A program made the position numbers and the translations under genes. 36,311 nucleotides of DNA from 2-12-FULL-42-15 sp964196565 (GTDB lineage Bacteria > Pseudomonadota > Gammaproteobacteria > Coxiellales > Coxiellaceae): positions 1-36,311 of the forward strand of contig CAXMUH010000154.1 of the NCBI GenBank assembly GCA_964196565.1, written 5' to 3'. Below the pieces are notes generated by a model that ran no database searches, was not told the DNA's origin, and saw only the letters and a program-made list of their open reading frames with translations. Positions within the stretch are counted from its first letter, which is position 1, and every line of letters starts with the position of its first letter. Positions 7,758-14,819 of the stretch are shown in pieces.

Positions 7758-8783
7758 TTATTTGCTCGTATCTACCGTTTTTGCTTTAGACGGCGATGCT
7801 GCTTTTTTCTTGGCTTCTGGCTTCTTGGCTGCTGCCTTTTTGGCTACCGTTTTTTTTTCTGCGGCTGGCTTTTTAGCAACAGGTTTCTTTTCCGCTGGTT
7901 TCTTTTCAACTACTTTTTTAACGGCAGCTTTCTTGGCTGGTGCTGTTTTTTTCACAGCAGGTGCCTTTTCTGCAGCCGGTTGTTTTACTTCTTCTGTTTC
8001 TGAAGCTTCAGCTGCTTTTTTAGTTACAACTTTTTTCTTAGGTTTCGCTTCAACGACAACTTTCTTTTCTTCTTCTTTTACTTCAACCAATTCTGCCGCA
8101 CCACGTGCTTCAATAATCGTATCAGCAATTGCTTTACAGTAGAAACGAATTGCACGCACCGCATCATCATTACCAGGCACAATATAATCGACGCCCTTTG
8201 GATTTGCGTTGGTATCAGCGATTCCGATAATTGGAATGCCTAAGCGTTTCGCTTCTTGGATCGCGATTTTTTCTAAACCAACATCTACTACAAAAATAAT
8301 GTCTGGTAAGCTACCCATATTTTTAATACCCGATAAATTGGCATGCAGCTTATCTCTAGAGCGAACCATATTCAGGATTTCTTTTTTAGTGCGATCTTCT
8401 AAAGCTTCTGGATTCGCTAAAATTTCATCAAATTCTTTTAAACGCTTAATCGATTGACGAATTGTTTTATAGTTCGTCAACATGCCGCCCAACCAACGAT
8501 AATCAACATAAGGCATACCCGCCCGAGTGGCTTCTTCACGCACGACAGTACGCGCAGCGTGCTTGGTGCCGACGAATAAGATTTTGCCACGCTTGGTCGC
8601 AACGTTTTCGATAACACTTAATACTTCGCGAAACATGGGCAATGTTTGCTCAAGATTGATAATATGAATATTGTGGCGGACACCGTAAATATAAGGTGCC
8701 ATTTTAGGGTTCCAATACCGTGCCTGGTGGCCAAAGTGAATGCCAGCCTCCAGCATTTCTCGCATAGTTACTTTTACGCTCAT
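7758..8783 (-). CDS. rpsB: Small ribosomal subunit protein uS2 with a long Lys/Ala/Pro-rich tail
   Basis: Residues 1-235 are an ordinary S2: MREMLEAGIHFGHQARYWNPKM, RRWLGGMLTN-type YRWLGGMLTNYKTIRQS, PDIIFVVDVGLEKIAIQEA and IPIIGIADTNANPKGVDYIVPGN. E. coli S2 stops at 241, but this one continues for about 106 more residues (nt 7758-8078). The tail is roughly one third lysine (35 of 106 by my count), with much Ala, Pro, Val and Glu in repeats such as AAVKKVVEKKPAEKKPVAKK. It resembles histone H1 C-termini and AlgP-type bacterial proteins and should be disordered and very basic. A frameshift is unlikely because the composition is coherent to the stop. The ribosomal role is certain; the tail's role is unknown. 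Confidence 0.97.
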   Translation of the reverse strand: MSVKVTMREMLEAGIHFGHQARYWNPKMAPYIYGVRHNIHIINLEQTLPMFREVLSVIENVATKRGKILFVGTKHAARTVVREEATRAGMPYVDYRWLGGMLTNYKTIRQSIKRLKEFDEILANPEALEDRTKKEILNMVRSRDKLHANLSGIKNMGSLPDIIFVVDVGLEKIAIQEAKRLGIPIIGIADTNANPKGVDYIVPGNDDAVRAIRFYCKAIADTIIEARGAAELVEVKEEEKKVVVEAKPKKKVVTKKAAEASETEEVKQPAAEKAPAVKKTAPAKKAAVKKVVEKKPAEKKPVAKKPAAEKKTVAKKAAAKKPEAKKKAASPSKAKTVDTSK

Positions 8784-8890
8784 TTTGTCTTCTCCGAGGG
8801 TTTATTGGGCTTCTAAGCCCCTTCCACTTGCCCCATAAACCTAACCAGCTTGCGCCAGCACCCTAGGCCATGTGTACGACAGGTGTGTTA
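8784..8890 (-). promoter_or_regulatory. Structured rpsB leader, possible S2 autoregulatory element
   Basis: Just upstream of the rpsB ribosome site (GGAG, 8 nt before ATG), the leader can form two competing structures. One is a short hairpin at 8807-8820 (GGGCT...AGCCC). The other is a longer pairing of 8799-8810 with 8830-8841 (11 of 12 pairs) that uses the same GGGC. S2 represses its own operon through the leader in E. coli, so a regulatory element is expected here. I cannot confirm that it matches the known S2 leader fold. Confidence 0.35.
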
Positions 8891-8906
8891 TTATTGTTAA
8901 ATTAAA

Positions 8907-8925
8907 GTGCGAGTTCACCTCGCAC
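8907..8925. promoter_or_regulatory. Palindrome between divergent rpsB and map
   Basis: GTGCGAG-TTCAC-CTCGCAC: 7-bp arms around a 5-nt loop, in the 268-bp region between the divergent rpsB and map genes, next to an AT-rich stretch that could hold the rpsB -10 region. It may be an operator or a hairpin. No flanking T-run makes it a clear terminator. Confidence 0.4.
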
Positions 8926-9051
8926 GCCGCATCGAACCAGGAAGCAATTCATGCTAACGTAGTTAACTGAAATTACTGAAGCAAATAGTTGCTTATTCCA
9001 GCGTTGCTTTATACCATAGTCAGCCTACTAGAACAAGCAAGGGGCCTTTTT

Positions 9052-9840
9052 ATGGGCGTATCGATCAAAACCGCTGAAGAACTCGAAAAAATGCGTATTG
9101 CAGGGCAATTGGCTGCAGATGTATTAGATATGATCGAGCCACATGTCAAGACTGGGGTTACCACCGATGAGCTAAATACCCTTTGCCATCAATATATTAC
9201 CGAGGTCCAGCACGCAATTCCAGCGCCTTTAGACTATAAAGGCTTTCCCAAGTCGATTTGCACCTCAGTCAACCACGTCATCTGCCATGGTATACCTAAT
9301 AATAAGAAACTCAAGGAAGGGGATATCATTAATATTGACGTCACCGTCATCAAAGACGGCTATCATGGCGATACCAGCAAGATGTACCCCGTAGGCGAGA
9401 TCGCCCCGCATGCTAAGCGCTTGATTGATGTGACTCAAGAATGCCTCTATCTTGGCATCGCCATGGTAAGGCCAGGTGTTCGCCTTGGCGATATTGGCGC
9501 CGCGATTGCCCACCATGCGGAAAAGAACCACTACTCGGTGGTCCGAGAATTTTGCGGCCACGGCATCGGTAGCACCTTTCATGAACCTGAGATTCAGGTA
9601 CTTCACTATGGCAAACCCGGCACCGGCCTGATATTAGAACCTGGCATGACCTTCACCATCGAACCCATGATTAATGCCGGCAAGCGCCAGATGAAACTGC
9701 TACCTGACGGCTGGACCGCAATCACTAAAGACCGGCGCTTATCCGCGCAATGGGAACACACTATGGCTGTAACGGATACCGGCTTTGAGATTTTTACCTT
9801 ACGAAAAGGTGAGCTTGGGCCCACCCCAATCACATCATAG
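9052..9840 (+). CDS. map: Methionine aminopeptidase, type I
   Basis: Removes the initiator methionine from nascent proteins. The start at 9052 (MGVSIKTAEELEKMRIAGQ, 262 residues) is the family-typical one, with AAGGGG about 8 nt upstream; an upstream TTG in the same frame is unlikely. All five metal ligands are present: Asp96 and Asp107 (IDVTVIKDGYHGDTS), His170 (GHGIGSTFHEPE), Glu204 (GMTFTIEPM) and Glu235 (EHTMAV), matching the E. coli spacing. It is divergent from rpsB, as in E. coli. Its 3' end overlaps that of the convergent U-box gene by 11 nt. Confidence 0.97.
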   Translation: MGVSIKTAEELEKMRIAGQLAADVLDMIEPHVKTGVTTDELNTLCHQYITEVQHAIPAPLDYKGFPKSICTSVNHVICHGIPNNKKLKEGDIINIDVTVIKDGYHGDTSKMYPVGEIAPHAKRLIDVTQECLYLGIAMVRPGVRLGDIGAAIAHHAEKNHYSVVREFCGHGIGSTFHEPEIQVLHYGKPGTGLILEPGMTFTIEPMINAGKRQMKLLPDGWTAITKDRRLSAQWEHTMAVTDTGFEIFTLRKGELGPTPITS

Positions 9841-10444
9841 AAGTACTAGACTTGCTCGCTTCAGCCTCAAACCGATCAGCATCTTCTGAAGTGTAATCTG
9901 GCTTGCTGCGAATTTCATCTAACTTTTCCACAATCAGGCCACTTAATTGAGCAGGGCTAAGCCCCACCAACTGATCAGGTTTATAACCGTGCTCAATAAC
10001 CAATTGCCGCCGCGCTGGATCCAGAGAATTTACCAACTGCCGTCGTCGCGCAAACATTCCTCGAGCTCGCGCTTGAATTTTTGTCGCAGCAGCAGCATGA
10101 TGCGCCTTTTCTTGCGCCACAACAAATGCATCAATCCGTGTTTTTAAATCAATTGCAGGGAGCAAGTCTGTAACCTGAGCCGGCTGACGAGTATAGGGAT
10201 TTAGACCTCTTATTGATAATTCATGAGTGATCTGCGCACGATCCATCACCACATCTGAGCTTCCATCAAAATGGACTGGGTCTGTCATGATCTCACCACT
10301 GAGCAGGCAGAACATGTCATCTGGTATGTTACCCGCAGGAAATTTAATCGCATCTAAGCGTTGTTGATTCGGGCTCGCCTCTGGCCTTGGGGGAAGCCTA
10401 TCCCTAATGGCTTGCATTATTTCTTGTACGTTTTGTGGTCGCAT
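9830..10444 (-). CDS. U-box (E3 ubiquitin ligase-like) protein with an IQ calmodulin-binding motif
   Basis: A 204-residue protein with two eukaryote-type modules. Residues ~39-112 read as a U-box: IPDDMFCLLSGEIMTDPV, then a MDRAQI helix, NPYTRQPA, and DLLPAIDLKTRIDAF, matching the U-box order (pre-loop, DPV, R-x-x-I helix, P-xT-R-x-P, N/D-xxL-K-xx-I). Residues ~121-138 are a perfect IQ motif (IQARARGMFARRRQL: IQxxxRGxxxR-xx-L), which in eukaryotes binds calmodulin. There is no signal peptide or membrane segment. The C-terminus is Glu-rich then Ser/Thr-rich (EDADRFEAEASKSSTSMM), like Dot/Icm substrates. AGGTG lies 5 nt before the ATG. Bacteria lack ubiquitin, so a translocated host-directed effector is the best inference; activity is untested. 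Confidence 0.85.
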   Translation of the reverse strand: MRPQNVQEIMQAIRDRLPPRPEASPNQQRLDAIKFPAGNIPDDMFCLLSGEIMTDPVHFDGSSDVVMDRAQITHELSIRGLNPYTRQPAQVTDLLPAIDLKTRIDAFVVAQEKAHHAAAATKIQARARGMFARRRQLVNSLDPARRQLVIEHGYKPDQLVGLSPAQLSGLIVEKLDEIRSKPDYTSEDADRFEAEASKSSTSMM

Positions 10445-10699
10445 AGTTCACCTATTATTTAATAATTCCTCAGCATCCATTAGCAATCGCCATCCTTTAG
10501 CAGTAACGACAAAGGCACTCCACTTCGAGCCGATACACCAATATCCATTATGAAGCTGTTTATATTAACCACACACTCATCCTTAAGAACTTGCATGTGA
10601 TGAACATTAAAGCTACAGAAATAATAGTAGCAGATAAAGATTAAAAAAATATTAACACGGGAGTAAATATACCTAAAAAAATATCCAGTCAAATCAAAC

Positions 10700-10781
10700 G
10701 GGCTTTAGGTTCGGCAAGGTCTTGTTGAATCTTAACGATTTCATACCTTACTTGAAAGGCCTGCGCTATAACCTAAAGCCC
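10700..10781. repeat. 82-bp element with perfect 12-bp inverted ends, downstream of the L,D-transpeptidase gene
   Basis: GGGCTTTAGGTT (10700-10711) faces AACCTAAAGCCC (10770-10781), with a 58-nt interior that can partly pair. On the - strand it follows the L,D-transpeptidase stop closely and is itself followed by a T-containing stretch, so it may end that transcript or be a small structured RNA. The rest of the 10445-10788 gap holds no gene I can support. Confidence 0.5.
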
Positions 10782-10788
10782 AAACTTT

Positions 10789-11346
10789 TTAATATGATGT
10801 TACTCTTACAGTATCACCAATTCGTAAAAAGCTTTTACTTAACCAACGTGCTGCAGCTGGTTTAACCCGTATGCAACCGTGGCTAGCATTATAATTTGGA
10901 ACGTTATTCGATGCATGCACCGCATAATATTTACTAAAGAACATACAATAACCCATCCATGCTCCACCATTTGGTCTTGGATAGCGACCAGAGCGGCAAC
11001 CACTGCCACCTTTGCGACTAATTCTAAACGTACCTCTTGGTGTGTAGCACGTACCCCTTTTACCACTACAACGATGCGCGCCACCAGAGGCTTTACCACT
11101 ACGAACTAAATGGCCATTCCGGTAAGCATACCAACGCTTATGACGCGGACTAAATACAAAAACGCGACCACCGCGGTTAATTGTTTTGCGAGACTTAGCC
11201 TTACTTGCAGCAGCCAATACAATTGGCGCAGCACTTTGCGTTATCGTCAGACTTGATTGGTCAAATGAAGAGAGGTTGCTGGCATAAACGCCAGGAAGAA
11301 AACCAACCAGTCCTCCAACTAAACCTACTAACACTAACCCTTTCAT
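10789..11346 (-). CDS. Secreted L,D-transpeptidase (YkuD domain)
   Basis: Forms 3-3 cross-links in peptidoglycan or attaches proteins to it, in the periplasm. The ATG at 11346 has GGAG a few nt upstream and starts a signal peptide (MKGLVLVGLVGGLVGFLPGVYAS). A basic linker (KAKSRKTINRGGR) follows, then the catalytic domain with the YkuD signature HASNNVPNYNASHGCIRV, which holds the nucleophilic Cys, His and Arg. Length 185 residues. There is no recognisable LysM or peptidoglycan-binding domain, so it is a minimal catalytic form. Extra cysteines (HRCSGKRGTCYTPRG, SGCRSG) suggest disulfides. It is monocistronic. Confidence 0.9.
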   Translation of the reverse strand: MKGLVLVGLVGGLVGFLPGVYASNLSSFDQSSLTITQSAAPIVLAAASKAKSRKTINRGGRVFVFSPRHKRWYAYRNGHLVRSGKASGGAHRCSGKRGTCYTPRGTFRISRKGGSGCRSGRYPRPNGGAWMGYCMFFSKYYAVHASNNVPNYNASHGCIRVKPAAARWLSKSFLRIGDTVRVTSY

Positions 11347-11584
11347 AGCTATCTCCGACACAGTAGTTTGTTTCTGTGACGTATGTAGCTCTACACTCTA
11401 CTTGCATACTTCTTCTCATACTCTCATATCTAAACTATAGCGCATAATTCAGGGGGAAGAGGTATTGGCTAGCTTATTGAATTTATTTGAAAATTTAATC
11501 AGGCTTTCTATACAGCTGAATAATGGAAGCCGAATTATACCCCTTCGGATTTGCAGCTGGGGCGTAGCCTCACCAGCATGCTGG

Positions 11585-11593
11585 CCAGGTTTT
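11585..11593. repeat. Left 9-bp target-site duplication (CCAGGTTTT)
   Basis: Identical to 15317-15325 and directly adjacent to the left inverted end of the island. It follows a 12-bp palindrome (CCAGCATGCTGG, 11573-11584). The restored target, with CCAGG and a run of T, resembles an intrinsic terminator. Confidence 0.85.
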
Positions 11594-11630
11594 GGTTTTG
11601 TTGATTAACTAAACTTTGACCAGATTGCTG
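11594..11630 (+). repeat. Left 37-bp inverted end (IS903-type)
   Basis: Matches the reverse complement of 15280-15316 at 34 of 37 positions. The IS903-type sequence continues to about 11652, where the IS6-family element begins. Only this stub of the left copy survives. Confidence 0.85.
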
Positions 11631-11652
11631 TGGAGATAAGGCTGATTTATAA

Positions 11653-12450
11653 GGTACCGTCGCAAATTTAAATTTATTCAAAAGGCGATATTTCCCTAGG
11701 CAAACTTACGCCGCAAGTGCATAAAACTGCTCATAGACAGCCATATTTTCTGAATTTTTGTGCTGACCTTTGTGCAGCATGTGATGTAACTCGATTCCAA
11801 TTAATGTCGCGTTGGCACAATGAAACGCCTTAAAACCCATCATTGCTTTAGTGATTTTTTTAATAAATCGGTGATCCTGGTCAAGGATGTTATTTAAATA
11901 TTTAATCTGCCTAATTTCAATTTCCTTATTCTTGGAACTAGTGTTATTAATTGATTTTAATGCAGCATTATTGGATCCACTTTTATCGATGGTTATTTTT
12001 TCAGGTTTTCCTGAGCATGCGATAGCCTTATTAAAAAAGCGTTTTACTGATAGCTCATCACGATTTTTAGAAAGCATGAAATCAATTGTTGCCCCTGCTT
12101 TATCAAAAGCACGATAGAGATAACAGCATTTACCTTTAATGCGAATATTAGTCTCGTCCATTCGCCAACTGTTGCCAATTTTATTTTTTTGACGTTTAGC
12201 AAATTCAGCTTCGAGTTTCGGTGAATACTTAACAACCCAGCGGTTTATCGTTGAATGATCAACCGTAATGCCACGCCCAGCCATGAGTTCTTCAATATTC
12301 CGATAACTCAATGCATAGGCGAGATACCAACGAATTGCCATTAGTATGATAATATTTTTAAAATGCCTTCCTTTGAAGCTGATCATTGCGTGGCCCTTAC
12401 GATATTTTAGACTAAAATCATACTAGGCTCATAGAGTTTGCGACACAACC
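11653..12450. mobile_element. IS6-family insertion sequence
   Basis: A 798-bp element with 14-bp ends GGTACCGTCGCAAA (11653-11666) and GGTTGTGTCGCAAA (reverse strand, ending at 12450), 11 of 14 identical and like the IS6/IS26 end GGxxCTGTTGCAAA. It holds one transposase. The flanking 8-mers (ATTTATAA and ATATTGAA) do not match, so there is no target duplication. This fits insertion followed by deletion, or replicative cointegrate formation and recombination, as is common for IS6. Confidence 0.8.
11706..12386 (-). CDS. IS6-family transposase, catalytic Glu replaced by Asp
   Basis: A 226-residue DDE transposase of normal IS6 length: start FKGRHFKNIIILMAIRWYL, helix-turn-helix region DHSTINRWVVKY, first Asp77 in WRMDETNIRIKGK, second Asp134 in ITIDKSGSNN, then the third-residue block NNILDQDHRFIKK and the C-terminal MMGFKAFHCANATLIGIE. 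In IS6 relatives the third block reads VEQDHR; here the aligned residue is Asp169 (codon GAC at 11882-11880). The reading frame is intact. An E-to-D change often lowers or abolishes DDE activity, so this copy may be inactive. Confidence 0.9.
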   Translation of the reverse strand: MISFKGRHFKNIIILMAIRWYLAYALSYRNIEELMAGRGITVDHSTINRWVVKYSPKLEAEFAKRQKNKIGNSWRMDETNIRIKGKCCYLYRAFDKAGATIDFMLSKNRDELSVKRFFNKAIACSGKPEKITIDKSGSNNAALKSINNTSSKNKEIEIRQIKYLNNILDQDHRFIKKITKAMMGFKAFHCANATLIGIELHHMLHKGQHKNSENMAVYEQFYALAA

Positions 12451-12514
12451 ATATTGAAAAGCTAAACCCAAGGTTAAGGGTAATGCCCTCTAGAGCTATT
12501 TAGTAGCAAGGACT

Positions 12515-13429
12515 CTAAGAAGTTTTGTCTTTTTGAGACGGAATATCCGCAGAACCCCAATATTGCTGCGCAAATTCTTTAAATGTTAGCGCGGCAGGAG
12601 ATAGTAATTTTCGATGGCGGTTAACAATATAGACTGTTTTCTTTATAGGAAACCCGTCTACATTTAGAATTGAATATTGTTTGTTGATCAGCTCTTTATC
12701 AAGAATATTAGTCGATACAATAGCGATACCAAGACCTGCAGAAACCGCATACTTGACTGAGTCACTGTTATTGATTTCAATGACGTTACAGGTTTTTAAA
12801 TTAAAGTATTTTTCCAAGATTGTTCTTGAGTTGGAGTAGTGTTCGCCAGCGATGAGTGTTTCTTTGGTCAGGTGATCGATGGAAATATTTTTTATTTTAT
12901 TTAATGGGCTCTTAACTGGTGAGATAAAGACGGTATCGTAGTTAAATAATACTTCTGAATAAAGCGGAGCCTGTTTCGGTGCTTTTCCGGTAATTGCCAA
13001 ATCGACAGTATTAGCTTGCAGTTGTTTTAGCTGATCAATGCGATTAAGTAGCTTGATGTCAAACTCAATATTGGGGTGTAAATCAAGAAAAGCTTTAATC
13101 ATTTGAAAAATTTGTTTTTGCGAACCTGTGGATAGCGTGAGAGTTATTTTGCCGCTAAGCAGTCCGCGTAAGCTATCCGCCTCAGCTCCTAATGCTTCTA
13201 GTTGAGATTGTATGTTGTGTACTTTTGGTAGGAGTTGCAGAGCTACGTTGGTCAGTGATGTCTTCTTGCCAACTTGCTCAAATAATTTTAGCCCTAATTG
13301 CTGCTCCAAATTTTTTATTTGATTGGATACGGCAGGCTGAGTCATATTGAGGTCTTTTGATGCGTGGGTAAAATTTAAATGTTCTACTACGCTTAGAAAG
13401 ATTTCAAGCTGTTTCAACGTGATATGCAT
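12515..13429 (-). CDS. LysR-family transcriptional regulator
   Basis: A 304-residue regulator. Residues 1-65 form the winged helix: ITLKQLEIFLSVVEHLNFTHASKDL, MTQPAVSNQIKNLEQQLG and LKLFEQVGKKTSLT, closest in style to the CbbR/CysB-like branch. The remainder is a periplasmic-binding-type effector domain (TGKAPKQAPLYSEVLF, VSAGLGIAIVSTNIL). It is divergent from the MFS gene across a 136-bp gap, the classic arrangement in which the LysR protein controls the neighbouring transporter. Both lie inside the transposon. The ligand cannot be told from sequence. Confidence 0.92.
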   Translation of the reverse strand: MHITLKQLEIFLSVVEHLNFTHASKDLNMTQPAVSNQIKNLEQQLGLKLFEQVGKKTSLTNVALQLLPKVHNIQSQLEALGAEADSLRGLLSGKITLTLSTGSQKQIFQMIKAFLDLHPNIEFDIKLLNRIDQLKQLQANTVDLAITGKAPKQAPLYSEVLFNYDTVFISPVKSPLNKIKNISIDHLTKETLIAGEHYSNSRTILEKYFNLKTCNVIEINNSDSVKYAVSAGLGIAIVSTNILDKELINKQYSILNVDGFPIKKTVYIVNRHRKLLSPAALTFKEFAQQYWGSADIPSQKDKTS

Positions 13430-13456
13430 ACTTAATCCTCGACCAAACCATAAGAA

Positions 13457-13478
13457 ATACTTATCTTAACTATAGTAT
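13457..13478. promoter_or_regulatory. Candidate LysR operator in the lysR-MFS gap
   Basis: An interrupted dyad ATACT-N12-AGTAT, the usual shape of LysR-type boxes, in the 136-bp region between the divergent genes. A second dyad, ATTAA-N6-TTAAT, follows about 10 bp further on. Both are AT-rich and could be chance. Confidence 0.35.
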
Positions 13479-13565
13479 ATGAAAATTATTAATTATGGTT
13501 AATAGCTGCCATAATAATCCCATAAAGCAAATTATTTAATAACTATTCAACTAGTTAGGTATAAA

Positions 13566-14771
13566 ATGAGTAAAATAATCCCTGCGAGCCGTGAGGATTG
13601 GCACCTTAAAGTATGTGTGGTGCTATTGGCTTTTGTCACGTGGATGTCGCTTAATATAGCCGTGCCAGCTTTTGCTGACATTGGTTCTGCGCTCCACGTG
13701 ACAAAGTCAATTTTGAAAGAGACATTGTCGATCGCATTACTTGGGTTTGCAATTTTACAGATACCCTTTGGTGTAGCCTCGGATCGGTTTGGCCGTCGCC
13801 CTGTATTGATTTTTAGTTTGCTAGGTAGTTTAGTTGCATCAACCATACTGTGTTTTTCTACTAACATTATCATGTTTATGCTAGGTATGTTGATTCTGGG
13901 TTTAAGTCTAGCTGCAATTCCCGTCTTGGTGTTTGCTCCATTGGTTGATAGGTTTACAAAAAATACGATCGTAAAAGTGTATTCCTGGATAGCGATTGCC
14001 ATGACTGTAGCGCCTTTTGCTGCCTTTTATTTGGGGGCTGAAGTTGATCATTTTTTTGGTTGGCACTATGTGTTTGCATTTTTATTTATGATTATATTGG
14101 CAACATTATTGCTTTCTTCTAAATGGTTTCATGAAACAAAAAATAAAAGAAGTTCAAAAATAGATTATCGCCAATTATTAAAATCACTGCGAATGATAAT
14201 ATCGATGCGAGAGTTTTGGCGCTTCACTTTGATCTATTCACTCATCGGTGGATATATGATTGCTTATTATGCTTCACTAACCTTTTGGTATTATTACCAG
14301 TTCCATATGTGCTTGTTGGATGTATCCTGGATGGCTTTGCCCCCTATTGTTGCTTTTATTGTTGGCAGCAACCTTACTAATTGGTTTGTGGGACGTATCT
14401 CTGCTGAAAACTTAATTAAATATAGCTGCATAGCTTTGGTTTTTGTCGCTATTATTCCATTTTTTCTAGGTTTATTTTTCCATCCCACTGCTATTTTAGT
14501 GGTTAGTATAGTTTCGTTGTTCTTTTTAATAAGCGGATCTATTGTTCCACTTTCGAATTCAATCTTAGCGCACAAGCTGCGCTCACATATTGCGATTTTG
14601 CCGGGATTTCTTTCAGGTATGCGTTGTGTAATGGCAGCGGTTTTAGTGCCGATTATTGGTGCTGTTACTTTTCATACCTTTTTGCCCTTGGCAATAGTGA
14701 CTTTTGCCGTTGCTCTGATTGTAGTGGTAGCCTATTTTGTTTTAGCAACAAGGCCCAAGTCCACGCACTAA
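13566..14771 (+). CDS. MFS transporter, Bcr/CflA-like drug efflux family
   Basis: A 401-residue, 12-TM-type major facilitator. Loop 2-3 motif A is present as GVASDRFGRRPVL. TM1 begins CVVLLAFVTWMSLNIAVPAF, close to Bcr/CflA transporters, which export small molecules or drugs by proton antiport. Charged inner loop residues (KWFHETKNKRSSKIDYRQ) separate the two six-helix halves. The upstream ribosome site is weak (TAGG). It is carried with its probable LysR regulator inside a transposon, so acquired resistance or export is plausible. The substrate is unknown. Confidence 0.88.
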   Translation: MSKIIPASREDWHLKVCVVLLAFVTWMSLNIAVPAFADIGSALHVTKSILKETLSIALLGFAILQIPFGVASDRFGRRPVLIFSLLGSLVASTILCFSTNIIMFMLGMLILGLSLAAIPVLVFAPLVDRFTKNTIVKVYSWIAIAMTVAPFAAFYLGAEVDHFFGWHYVFAFLFMIILATLLLSSKWFHETKNKRSSKIDYRQLLKSLRMIISMREFWRFTLIYSLIGGYMIAYYASLTFWYYYQFHMCLLDVSWMALPPIVAFIVGSNLTNWFVGRISAENLIKYSCIALVFVAIIPFFLGLFFHPTAILVVSIVSLFFLISGSIVPLSNSILAHKLRSHIAILPGFLSGMRCVMAAVLVPIIGAVTFHTFLPLAIVTFAVALIVVVAYFVLATRPKSTH

Positions 14772-14819
14772 GATACGGCTTTGTTTCCTTACGTTGCACT
14801 GAGTCTCCTATCATAAAAT

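Noticed and set aside
7747..8142. Long + strand frame rich in Ala, Phe and Thr opposite the rpsB tail
   Set aside because: It is the antisense reading of the repetitive lysine-rich tail; such repeats give long open frames by composition. No ribosome site or family.
8989..9051. TTG-started 21-residue extension of map
   Set aside because: Family-typical start with a ribosome site is the ATG at 9052, and metal ligand numbering then matches E. coli.
10480..10692. 70-codon - strand frame between the U-box gene and the L,D-transpeptidase
   Set aside because: AT-rich, aromatic-rich composition without a ribosome site or recognisable domain; reads as non-coding.
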